NCBI GenBank assembly: GCA_026991005.1
Contig: JALXCH010000343.1
Span: 1 to 18,111 of the forward strand
Reading direction: 5' to 3'
DNA from: Calditrichia bacterium
Lineage (GTDB): Bacteria; Calditrichota; Calditrichia; RBG-13-44-9
Length of the DNA: 18,111 bases
The notes under the pieces are model-generated. The model had not been told where the DNA came from. It made no database searches and was given only the letters and a program-made list of their open reading frames with translations. The stretch's first letter is position 1. Every line of letters starts with the position of its first letter. Shown one piece after another: positions 1 through 6,061 of this stretch. Made by a program: the position numbers and the translations under genes.

Positions 1-2
1 AT

Positions 3-359
3 CGCAATGTGTGGTACCGGTTCCATCCCTCCGAGGCGAACATTTTCGTTCCGGTTTCTCTGAATTCCATGGCGGTGATGGAGAATGCGTTTCTCAACTG
101 TTACGGTTCCCAGCGGGATGCCTCGTTTCCCAGCTACGAGCTGGATGGTCCTTTCAGCCGCCTGGCCCAGAAGATTATGGCCGAGCAATATCTCACTTTG
201 AAAACCTGCCTGGGACGACAGTATTTTTACGAGAACGAACATCCGCGGTTACGGGCCACCCACGGTTTAAACTTTTTAAAAGAAATGAGCTTGAAGGAAT
301 TCTTCCGCCATTCCGAAACCTTAAAAGCTTACATGGAAGCCCAGGTGGAATTGGTTTAA
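3..359 (+). CDS. C-terminal part of an unidentified protein (5' end outside window)
   Basis: The reading frame is open to the left edge and ends with TAA at 357-359, so this is the last ~118 residues of a longer protein. A GTG at position 9 could start an ORF, but no ribosome binding site can be seen and the frame continues upstream, so truncation by the window edge is more likely. The residues look like a genuine protein: they are rich in aromatic and charged positions, with segments such as NCYGSQRDASFPSYE and KTCLGRQYFYENEHP. The pattern of an alanine/asparagine-rich helix followed by SQ faintly recalls the C-terminal part of PIG-L/LmbE-type N-acetylglucosamine deacetylases, but the metal-binding motif would lie outside the window. 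The family is therefore not assigned. The gene runs toward the CRISPR leader and is separated from it by about 100 bp. Confidence 0.6.
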   Translation, partial: RNVWYRFHPSEANIFVPVSLNSMAVMENAFLNCYGSQRDASFPSYELDGPFSRLAQKIMAEQYLTLKTCLGRQYFYENEHPRLRATHGLNFLKEMSLKEFFRHSETLKAYMEAQVELV

Positions 360-454
360 ACCGGGCCGGGTAGTGGTCGCTATTGCACCTCGATGTTGAA
401 AAAGCAACCTGGCACAGGATTTGGGTGAGCTGAGAAAATTGGGCAATATTTTGC

Positions 455-483
455 TTGCATTAAATGATTTAATTTCTTATAAT
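455..483 (+). promoter_or_regulatory. Predicted promoter of the CRISPR leader
   Basis: TTGCAT at 455-460 and TATAAT at 478-483 are separated by exactly 17 nt, a near-consensus sigma-70-type promoter reading toward the array. A start site would fall near 490, about 215 nt before the first repeat. The direction agrees with the array polarity deduced from the repeat end and from the decayed distal repeats. It is a sequence match only, and FCB bacteria can use a different promoter consensus. Confidence 0.5.
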
Positions 484-707
484 TCAACAGGATAGATGAG
501 TCGTTTGCGAAATTAATCGGACGAGAAAGGGCGCTGGAGAAAAAGTTCAGGAAAAACAATGACTTACGAAAATTTTCTCTACGCACATATAAAAACAACA
601 ACTTACGTGCGATTTTCTCATTTTGAGACGGTAAAAAGGGGTCGAAATCGGGTTAATTTCGCAAATGCCCTTGTAGCTTATGGAATAGCGTAATCTACAG
701 GGGGACT
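484..707 (+). promoter_or_regulatory. CRISPR leader
   Basis: This AT-rich, non-coding stretch lies directly before the first repeat, at the end where all repeats are identical; the other end of the array is decayed, as expected for leader-distal repeats. It contains a degenerate direct repeat, 557-579 and 596-619, that shares CAA, ACTTACG and ATTTTCTC. Just after the second copy, TTTTGAGAC at 621-629 resembles the 3' end of the CRISPR repeat. Such leader repeats could be recognition sites for the adaptation machinery, but this is inference. Confidence 0.65.
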
Positions 708-1732
708 GTCTGAATAGCCCCGCAAATCAGAGGGGATTGAGACACCGACAAGAAAATATTCCCTTTCTTTTGCTGAATATATGGGGTCTGAATAGCCCCG
801 CAAATCAGAGGGGATTGAGACTTTCTCAAAAAGATTGTCAATTGATTCTTTTTGTGCTTCGTCTGAATAGCCCCGCAAATCAGAGGGGATTGAGACTTTT
901 CTAATTTGACCTATATAATAGTAAAGTGGGAATAGTCTGAATAGCCCCGCAAATCAGAGGGGATTGAGACTTAAATAAGAAAGGTAAAGCATACCATCCC
1001 TGTATTTTAGTCTGAATAGCCCCGCAAATCAGAGGGGATTGAGACGAAATCTTTCACTCTTTGTTGAAATGATGATTTTTTTCTTAGTCTGAATAGCCCC
1101 GCAAATCAGAGGGGATTGAGACTCACAAAAGTAAACTCTTCTGAATACTTTTCCATCATTTGTCTGAATAGCCCCGCAAATCAGAGGGGATTGAGACTTT
1201 TGATAATTGTTCAATAGTAGGGATTAAAAAAGGAGCTGTCTGAATAGCCCCGCAAATCAGAGGGGATTGAGACTTCTTTGTCTTAAATACATAGGGGCAA
1301 TTGTTGTTTTTTTCAGTCTGAATAGCCCCGCAAATCAGAGGGGATTGAGACCACAGTCCAATCAGTTGGTGCGCTGGTTGATTTGTGTAGTCTGAATAGC
1401 CCCGCAAATCAGAGGGGATTGAGACACACGTCAACCATTCCGTATCTTTCAAAATCCTACCTCCTCTAGTCTGAATAGCCCCGCAAATCAGAGGGGATTG
1501 AGACATCCAGCAAGAACTTATTGACCGTATGCACAATCCCTGTGGTCTGAATAGCCCCGCAAATCAGAGGGGATTGAGACTGCGGTGCTTGTTTGGCGAT
1601 GGATTCCAGATGCTTAGCTGGTCTGAATAGCCCCGCAAATCAGAGGGGATTGAGACTCGGAATCCACTCCGCGCCCTCGCCGCTGGTGCCGGTGTCGTCT
1701 GAATAGCCCCGCAAATCAGAGGGGATTGAGAC
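708..1732 (+). CRISPR. CRISPR array, 14 identical 36-nt repeats and 13 spacers
   Basis: The repeat starts GTCTGAATAGCCCC and ends GGGGATTGAGAC. Repeats begin at 708, 786, 861, 935, 1010, 1087, 1162, 1238, 1316, 1390, 1469, 1545, 1621 and 1697, with no mismatch in any of the 14. Spacers between them are 42, 39, 38, 39, 41, 39, 40, 42, 38, 43, 40, 40 and 40 nt. The repeat has inverted ends (GTCT/AGAC, extended by AAT/ATT) and an inner CCCC/GGGG stem around a 10-nt loop. The 3' end ATTGAGAC resembles the ATTGAAAC-type 5' handle of crRNAs in type I-A/B/D and type III systems, so the crRNA is taken to be read on the plus strand with the leader on the left. The variable, ~40-nt spacers fit type III or I-B best. 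No cas gene is present in the window, so subtype and activity are open. Confidence 0.97.
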
Positions 1733-1769
1733 ATGTCTGTTGGTTGTGCATAAGCTAACAGCTGTTCAA

Positions 1770-1842
1770 GTCTGAATAGCCCCGCAAATCATCCCGTAAA
1801 ACGGGATTTCGCACATCCCTGTGCTCAAGAAGGGATTGAGAC
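1770..1842 (+). repeat. CRISPR repeat 15, split by a 37-nt palindromic element
   Basis: The first 22 nt of the CRISPR repeat (1770-1791) are perfect. They are followed by a 37-nt insert (1792-1828) and the last 14 nt of the repeat (1829-1842) with one G-to-A change. The insert holds two hairpins: TCCCG/CGGGA around TAAAA, and GCACA/TGTGC around TCCC. The insertion point lies in the loop of the repeat stem, so the ATTGAGAC end is kept. Confidence 0.85.
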
Positions 1843-1860
1843 TTGATGCTGAGATGGAAG

Positions 1861-1930
1861 TAGCCTTCCGGCCAGGGATGGCCGGAATCCCGAGAGGCCT
1901 GGGAAGGCCGATCGTCGGGATCGTAATTCA
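1861..1930. repeat. Palindromic element B, copy 1
   Basis: A 70-nt element made of small inverted repeats: TTCCGGCC and GGCCGGAA around a 6-nt loop, then GGCCT and AGGCC around GGGA. It ends in CGTAATTCA, which resembles CGCAAATCA, nt 14-22 of the CRISPR repeat. It truncates spacer 15 after 18 nt and replaces the left part of the next repeat. Copies 2 and 3 lie at 1998-2067 and 2325-2393. Confidence 0.75.
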
Positions 1931-1982
1931 CCCCGTAAAACGGGGTTTCGCACATCCCTGTGCTCAAGAGAGGATTGAGCAC
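1931..1982 (+). repeat. CRISPR repeat 16 remnant with the 37-nt element
   Basis: The 37-nt insert (1931-1967) is followed by a 15-nt remnant of the repeat 3' half, GAGAGGATTGAGCAC, which has one extra C. The left 22 nt of the repeat are replaced by the end of element B. The insert carries a C-G pair at the base of its first hairpin, where the copies at 1792 and 2256 have T-A. Confidence 0.75.
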
Positions 1983-1997
1983 TAACTGGAAAAAAGA

Positions 1998-2067
1998 TGG
2001 CCTTCCGGCCAAGGATGGCTGGAATCCCGAAAGGCCTGGGAAGGCCGATAGTCGGGACCGTAATTCA
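1998..2067. repeat. Palindromic element B, copy 2
   Basis: Same length (70 nt) as copy 1 and closely similar, with scattered substitutions such as GGCTGGAA for GGCCGGAA. It ends in CCGTAATTCA and joins directly to GAGAGGATTGAGAC (2068-2081), the 3' half of a CRISPR repeat, with no 37-nt insert between. The preceding 15 nt (1983-1997) are probably what is left of a spacer. Confidence 0.7.
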
Positions 2068-2120
2068 GAGAGGATTGAGACCATAGAAGTCAATCAAGAT
2101 ATTCATCTTGTCCTCCTTAT

Positions 2121-2193
2121 GTCTGAATAGCCTCGTAATTCACCCCGTAAAACGGGGTTTCGCACATCCCTGTGCTCAAGAAGGGATTGAGAC
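2121..2193 (+). repeat. CRISPR repeat 18, split by the 37-nt palindromic element
   Basis: The left half (2121-2142) starts like the CRISPR repeat but ends CTCGTAATTCA, a hybrid with the end of element B. The insert (2143-2179) is 37 nt, at the same site as in the repeats at 1770 and 2234. The right half (2180-2193) has one change. Intact-length spacers lie on both sides (39 and 40 nt), so this unit kept the array rhythm. Confidence 0.82.
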
Positions 2194-2233
2194 AAAAGTG
2201 GAACAAGGTTTCAACGATCTTTGCTTTCGGGTT

Positions 2234-2306
2234 GTCTGAATAGCCCCGCAAATCATCCCGTAAAACGGGATTTCGCACATCCCTGTGCTCAAAAAGGGAT
2301 TGAGAC
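2234..2306 (+). repeat. CRISPR repeat 19, split by the 37-nt palindromic element
   Basis: The left 22 nt (2234-2255) are a perfect match to the CRISPR repeat. The insert lies at 2256-2292 and the right 14 nt (2293-2306) carry two G-to-A changes. The following 18 nt equal the truncated spacer 15 and are followed by a copy of element B, so this unit and 1770-1930 are copies of one another. Confidence 0.85.
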
Positions 2307-2324
2307 TTGATGCTGAGATGGAAG

Positions 2325-2393
2325 TAGCCTTCCGGCCAGGGATGGCCGGAAGGCCGAGAGGCCGGGAAGGCCGATTGTCGGAACCGTAATTCA
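2325..2393. repeat. Palindromic element B, copy 3
   Basis: A 69-nt copy similar to 1861-1930, with small changes (for example AAGGCCGAGAGGCCGGG). It marks the right limit of anything recognisable as CRISPR. It is followed by TCCTGACGTATCGGGA and further small hairpin units. Confidence 0.7.
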
Positions 2394-2421
2394 TCCTGAC
2401 GTATCGGGATTACTTCCCGTA

Positions 2422-2664
2422 AAACGGGATTTCGTCCCGACGTATCGGGACTTTGCCCATCCCTGTGCTCAAGCCCCAGCTTAACCCTTCCCGACGGATC
2501 GGGATTTTATCCCGGCGGATCGGGATTTAATCAATTACTGAGCGCAAGCAAAAGCCTGCGGCTACAGGGTATTAAATATTAATCACCGGGATATTGTGCG
2601 GTATTGTGGTTAAGGCAGGATGATGACTGATCTGATTCGTGCTTATTCGTGTTATTCGTGGTAG
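2422..2664. repeat. Hairpin-repeat block, copy 1
   Basis: The block starts with CGGGATTTCGTCCCGACG and contains several short palindromes of the form CCCG-n-CGGGATT, then the segment CATCCCTGTGCTCAAG shared with the CRISPR insert. It ends with a 144-nt unit (2521-2664) that includes AGGCAAAAGCCTGCGGCTAC-like and ATTCGTG-rich sequence. It is repeated at 2708-2970. No coding potential is seen. Confidence 0.8.
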
Positions 2665-2707
2665 TTGAATATCCTCGTACTCCCTGCAGATCAGGAGAAG
2701 TTCGTTG

Positions 2708-2970
2708 AAACGGGATTTCGTCCCGACGTATCGGGACTTTGCCCATCCCTGGGCTCAAGTCCCGCTTGAGCCTTCTCGATGGATTGGGATTTCATCCCGA
2801 CGGATCGGGATTTTGTCCAGAAGAATCGGGATTTCATCAATTACTGAGCGCAGGCAAAAGCCTGCGGCTACCGGGTATTAAATATTAATTACCGGGATTT
2901 TGTGCGGTATTGTGGTTAAGGCAGGATGATGACGGGTCTGATTCGTGCTTATTCGTGTTATTCGTGGTAG
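2708..2970. repeat. Hairpin-repeat block, copy 2
   Basis: This is a direct repeat of 2422-2664. The last 144 nt (2827-2970) match 2521-2664 in length and at nearly every base. Copy 2 is about 20 nt longer because it has an extra CCCGACGGATCGGGATTTT-type unit, which suggests that hairpin units are gained or lost. The 43 nt between the copies (2665-2707) show nothing recognisable. Confidence 0.8.
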
Positions 2971-2983
2971 GAAGAATATATCT

Positions 2984-3017
2984 GGGATTACATCCCGACG
3001 ACTCGGGATGTAATCCC
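2984..3017. terminator. Perfect 15-bp hairpin downstream of the P-loop NTPase gene
   Basis: GGGATTACATCCCGA (2984-2998) and its exact reverse complement (3003-3017) are separated by a 4-nt loop. The hairpin lies 23 bp beyond the stop of the minus-strand gene at 3041-3781 and could end or protect its transcript. There is no T-run after it on either strand, and it also resembles the neighbouring hairpin repeats, so a terminator role is only possible. Confidence 0.4.
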
Positions 3018-3040
3018 GTAAGACGAGAAATAACTACAAA

Positions 3041-3781
3041 TTACACACCGTGATATTTCCGATGCAGTTCCCAGAGCTTCCCGAAAACTTCTTCCAGGGT
3101 GTTCCCTAACAATTCCGGTTTGTCCGTTACCTCCGGTTCGTTGTGAAACACCGCGTAGGGCACCCGATATCCTTTAATTTCAATGTATTCGGGATTTCCT
3201 CCAGTGACCTCTTCCCAGTCAATTTCCTTGTACAGGCGTTCCAGCTTTTCGTCTGGTAGCCCGTGTTCCAGAATGCTATCCGGTTTTTCGGGATTGAAGC
3301 GACGTCGGTTCTTCCGCAGGGATTCTTCGTAGGATACATCGATGTACATAATGTTAGCTTTTTGCAGGATGGCATCGGAAAGGTGGGGAAATGCCTCCTT
3401 GTAACCACCGTGTTCCTTTCCCCGCGAAAATTCAATAATCACCGTGTGGTCATCGTGATAATTGGGATGGTCGCGCAACAACTTCTGATATTCCAGGCTA
3501 ATTCGTTCGATAAGCAAATGCCACTGGTAGGGGTAAAGGAAATAGCCATCCTTGTCCGTATGCATGCGCGGTTTGTGCAAAATTTTTTCCAGAATCGCAT
3601 CCTCTTCGAACCAGGTCCAGAGCATGGGGAAATCGTCGATTTCTTTGAATTCGGCAATGTGAAAGCGCCGGATGCGTTCTTCCACCGGAGTTTTCTTCAG
3701 AAAATCGATGACCTCCGATTTTCCCGCAGCGGGACGCCCCAGCAGGATGACAATATCGAAATGGTTCCTTGATGTACTCAT
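3041..3781 (-). CDS. P-loop NTPase/kinase-like protein of unknown function
   Basis: 246 residues. A Walker A motif GRPAAGKS at residues 15-22 follows a hydrophobic beta strand (IVILL), the usual N-terminus of small kinases and nucleotide-binding proteins. A strand HTVIIEFSRG near the middle could serve as Walker B, and an arginine-rich segment RKNRRRF followed by NPEKPDS resembles the lid region of nucleoside- or adenylate-kinase-like folds. The substrate cannot be read from the sequence. No signal peptide or membrane segment is present, so it should be cytoplasmic. The ATG at 3779-3781 is preceded by AGAGAGG on the minus strand at good spacing. The gene lies alone between the repeat cluster and an MFS transporter on the same strand, 325 bp upstream, so an operon is unlikely. 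Zeta-toxin-type kinases are an alternative but the usual partner antitoxin is absent. Confidence 0.85.
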   Translation of the reverse strand: MSTSRNHFDIVILLGRPAAGKSEVIDFLKKTPVEERIRRFHIAEFKEIDDFPMLWTWFEEDAILEKILHKPRMHTDKDGYFLYPYQWHLLIERISLEYQKLLRDHPNYHDDHTVIIEFSRGKEHGGYKEAFPHLSDAILQKANIMYIDVSYEESLRKNRRRFNPEKPDSILEHGLPDEKLERLYKEIDWEEVTGGNPEYIEIKGYRVPYAVFHNEPEVTDKPELLGNTLEEVFGKLWELHRKYHGV

Positions 3782-4106
3782 TTTTCCCTCTCTAAATTTA
3801 TGGTTTAAACACTGTTATTTGCTTAAACGTAAAATCACTACAATTTTACTATTCTTAAAATTTGTTCATTTTCCTGTTTGCTTCGAATAAATCGAAGGCG
3901 TCAATTTCCCGGTTTCTTCCAGAATAAAATCCCCTCAGGCCATTTCCCGTACATGTGAACATCTCCAATTCCACGTGTTAAACACTTCCGGTTTTTCATG
4001 GTCCAGCGAAAATTCCTGAAGTAAAGAATTCTGAGAAAAATACCAAAAAAACAAAGTGCAGCCCGGATACCTGTTGATTTCTTCTTCGAATCGTCCCTTT
4101 TTCCCA
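3782..4106. other. Intergenic stretch between P-loop NTPase and MFS transporter genes
   Basis: AT-rich and without a convincing gene. A small perfect hairpin, CTTCGA/TCGAAG with loop ATAAA, lies at 3881-3897. The part near 3782-3880 should contain the promoter of the minus-strand NTPase gene, but no clear consensus is seen. No strong terminator for the transporter gene is visible. Confidence 0.5.
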
Positions 4107-5402
4107 CTAATGGGAAGCTTTAGGGGATTTGGGCATCACATTCCAGATGGAAATGTTGAGGAGCAGCCCGATCAGGGCAAAGGGAATCAGGAGATAGGCC
4201 CAGGCATTCCAGCCAAATTTATCCAGCAAGAAGCCCAGGAATACCCCGGAGATTCCGCTGCCCAGATACACAAATCCATCGATGATTCCGGCAGCGCTGG
4301 CGGCACCTTTCGTGCCTCCAAAATCCATGGATGCCGTTCCCGAAAGCATACCATGAATGCCAATGAAGAAGAAAGCGGCGATAACCGCAAATGCTACTGC
4401 CGAACCTGCTGACCAGGCGTTTCCCAGAAAAATAAGTGCCAGAATCAGAAATCCGTAAAAAATGCCGGCAACGGGAGGACGGCGGGAACCAAACAGATGG
4501 TCGGAAACGAAACCGGCGGTTAATCCGCCCAGAATTCCCGCCAGGAACAAACCGGTGCCGTACCAGGCCATTTCCGATGCCCCGGCTCCGGGAAACATTA
4601 CCTTCAGATACTTCGGCAACCATTGCATGGTGCCATTGCGGACCGCCCCGGTACAGAATTCAATAATGGCAATGGTAAACACCACCCGATTGGTGAAAAT
4701 GTGCTTCAGAATAAATTTGAAATCCACTTTTTCCTTTAAACCGGAGGTGGCATCTCCCGTGTCGAAATCTTCAAAACCGGCCTGGGAGGGTTTATCTTTA
4801 ATGATAAAAATATCCAGCAACACAAAAATTCCCAGCAGAATGGCCGGGATGATGAACACGTAAATAAGCGGCAAATGCACCAGAATGTAACCACCCACTC
4901 CATAGGCCAGTTGGTAGCCCAGCGATATTAAAATGCCGAAAATACCGCCAAACACACCTCGTTCCCGGACATGAAACCAGGAGGAATTTACTTTCACTAT
5001 GGAGACGGCACCAAAGCTCTGGAAGTACATATCCAGGGCGTACAGCAGGGAGAAAGCAATGACAATTTTGGTGGCGAACAGTCCCATTCCCACTAAAACT
5101 GCCATAATTAAATTCATCAGAGCGGCACCCAGTCCGCCTATAATGATAGCTTTTTTACCGCCATAACGATCGGTTAAGGGACCGTTAATGATGAAGCTGA
5201 AAGCGTAGGTCCAGAAACCGGCGGTGATGATGGTACCCCATTCCGTATTTGTGAGGTGGTATTTGTCCATAATTTCCGGGCTGGCGACGGAGATGTTGTA
5301 ACGTCCCATGTAAAAGAGCGAATAGGTGAGTCCCAGCGGAAACCAGTTGAAAAATCGACGGATGCGAAAAGCCGTACTATGTTGCGGTTTTTCCTGGGTC
5401 AT
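4107..5402 (-). CDS. MFS transporter, organophosphate:phosphate antiporter (GlpT/UhpT/SLC37-like) type
   Basis: 431 residues with about 12 hydrophobic helices, an inner-membrane secondary transporter. The N-terminal segment NWFPLGLTYSLFYMGRYN (residues 19-36) with Arg34 matches the start of the organophosphate/phosphate antiporter family, where an arginine in helix 1 binds phosphate. The loop between helices 2 and 3 reads GPLTDRYGGKKA, the MFS signature. The second-half counterpart reads AGFVSDHLFGSRRPP, as in UhpC and SLC37 proteins. A likely cargo is a sugar phosphate or glycerol 3-phosphate exchanged for phosphate, but the exact substrate is not known. The ATG at 5400-5402 has a strong ribosome site (AGGAGG, 5-nt spacing). 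It is transcribed away from the YkgJ-type gene. A palindrome GTTTTAAAAC lies about 40 bp upstream of the start. Confidence 0.9.
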   Translation of the reverse strand: MTQEKPQHSTAFRIRRFFNWFPLGLTYSLFYMGRYNISVASPEIMDKYHLTNTEWGTIITAGFWTYAFSFIINGPLTDRYGGKKAIIIGGLGAALMNLIMAVLVGMGLFATKIVIAFSLLYALDMYFQSFGAVSIVKVNSSWFHVRERGVFGGIFGILISLGYQLAYGVGGYILVHLPLIYVFIIPAILLGIFVLLDIFIIKDKPSQAGFEDFDTGDATSGLKEKVDFKFILKHIFTNRVVFTIAIIEFCTGAVRNGTMQWLPKYLKVMFPGAGASEMAWYGTGLFLAGILGGLTAGFVSDHLFGSRRPPVAGIFYGFLILALIFLGNAWSAGSAVAFAVIAAFFFIGIHGMLSGTASMDFGGTKGAASAAGIIDGFVYLGSGISGVFLGFLLDKFGWNAWAYLLIPFALIGLLLNISIWNVMPKSPKASH

Positions 5403-5533
5403 AGGAGCCTCCTGCGACTATGGTTACCTGATGATTCGGTTGTTTTAAAACACCGGTTAAACTAAAATAAAAAACTCACTTCATTTCACCAACAAGAAAA
5501 ATATTTCCTTTTTTTGAGGGGGAAGATGGTGTT

Positions 5534-5564
5534 CCGGAAGAGAAAAGATGTTGAGGGCTTCCGG
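5534..5564 (+). terminator. Inverted repeat CCGGAAG/CTTCCGG in the divergent promoter region
   Basis: CCGGAAG (5534-5540) and CTTCCGG (5558-5564) surround a 17-nt loop, followed by CTCATTTTTTATTT. On the plus strand this resembles a weak intrinsic terminator, but no plus-strand gene lies upstream and the divergent MFS gene points the other way. It may instead be an operator or attenuator before the YkgJ-type gene, which starts 28 bp later. Confidence 0.3.
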
Positions 5565-5591
5565 CTCATTTTTTATTTGCATTAACATAGT

Positions 5592-6044
5592 GTGATTTCT
5601 ATTTTTACGGAAAAGGAGCGCGCGATTTTTTACAAAAACGGATTGAAGTTTCAATGTACTGGTTGCGGGAGTTGTTGTCGCATCGCCGATGGGCTGGTGG
5701 TCATATCTCCTGAAGAATTAAGAGAAATTGCTCGTTTTATGGGAATTTCCCGAAGTGAGCTGCGGGAGAAATATCTGGTCCGGGATGGGCGCCGCTGGTT
5801 AATTGCGGAAAATGAACACCATCACTGCATCTTTTTGCAGGGTGACCAGTGTGGAATTTACCCGGTACGTCCCCGGCAGTGCCAGACGTTTCCCTTCTGG
5901 CCAGAGAATGTGCAGAACCGAAAAAGCTGGGAAGCGCTGAAAGCGTTTTGTCCGGGAATTGACCAGGGTCGCCTGTACACGGCCCGGGAAATTCAGGAAA
6001 TTGTGGATGTTCAGGTAGAACATGATGAGAAGATGAGGGGATGA
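5592..6044 (+). CDS. YkgJ family cysteine-cluster protein (putative zinc/iron-chelating)
   Basis: 150 residues. The family hallmark CxxCxxCC is present as CTGCGSCC (Cys22, 25, 28, 29), followed by Cys79, CGIYPVRPRQC (Cys87 and Cys97) and Cys120, the usual eight-cysteine layout. Family members are thought to bind zinc or an iron-sulfur cluster; a defined reaction is not known. HHHC at 77-80 may add ligands. The protein has no signal peptide. The start is uncertain: GTG at 5592 gives the usual short lead before the first cysteine motif, but no good ribosome binding site is visible and no ATG lies nearby in frame. The gene stands alone, divergent from the MFS transporter gene and 692 bp before the purine permease. 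Confidence 0.88.
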   Translation: MISIFTEKERAIFYKNGLKFQCTGCGSCCRIADGLVVISPEELREIARFMGISRSELREKYLVRDGRRWLIAENEHHHCIFLQGDQCGIYPVRPRQCQTFPFWPENVQNRKSWEALKAFCPGIDQGRLYTAREIQEIVDVQVEHDEKMRG

Positions 6045-6061
6045 AGGGGCATAGAGCATAG

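Larger units (their letters stand above)
1733..2306 (+). CRISPR. Degenerate leader-distal end of the CRISPR array
   Basis: After the 14th perfect repeat the array continues but is broken up by palindromic elements. A 37-nt spacer (1733-1769) is followed by disrupted repeats at 1770-1842, 2121-2193 and 2234-2306, each 73 nt instead of 36, and by partial repeats at 1968-1982 and 2068-2081 that keep only the 3' half. Two intact-looking spacers remain: 2082-2120 (39 nt) and 2194-2233 (40 nt). Two other spacers are cut to the same 18 nt (1843-1860 and 2307-2324). This is the oldest part of the array; loss of repeat identity here is normal, but the regular insertions are not. Confidence 0.85.

Noticed and set aside
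380..601. Minus-strand open frame of 73 residues in the leader
   Set aside because: AT-rich low-complexity product without ribosome site; the position fits a CRISPR leader.
708..743. Similarity of the repeat plan (CCCC-loop-GGGG and an 8-nt end) to Cas13a repeats
   Set aside because: The resemblance is in the layout only; the 3' end ATTGAGAC fits the type I/III handle better, and spacers of 38-43 nt are too long and too variable for type VI-A.
678..1536. Minus-strand open frames running through the CRISPR array (about 61-126 residues)
   Set aside because: They consist of the translated repeat (SPLICGAIQT, SIPSDLRGYSD) joined by spacers; the repeat lacks stops on this strand. They have no ribosome sites.
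971..1544. CATCCCTGT and CAATCCCTGTG inside two spacers, similar to the core of the palindromic element
   Set aside because: Short matches; could be chance. Not enough to claim that the array targets the element.
1755..2394. Minus-strand open frames of 112 and 72 residues in the damaged end of the array
   Set aside because: They are made of palindromic elements and CRISPR repeat pieces; no independent coding signal.
3901..4107. 68-residue frame on the minus strand overlapping the MFS stop codon, GTG start
   Set aside because: The overlap suggests translational coupling, but the product has no recognisable features and there is no ribosome site inside the MFS end.
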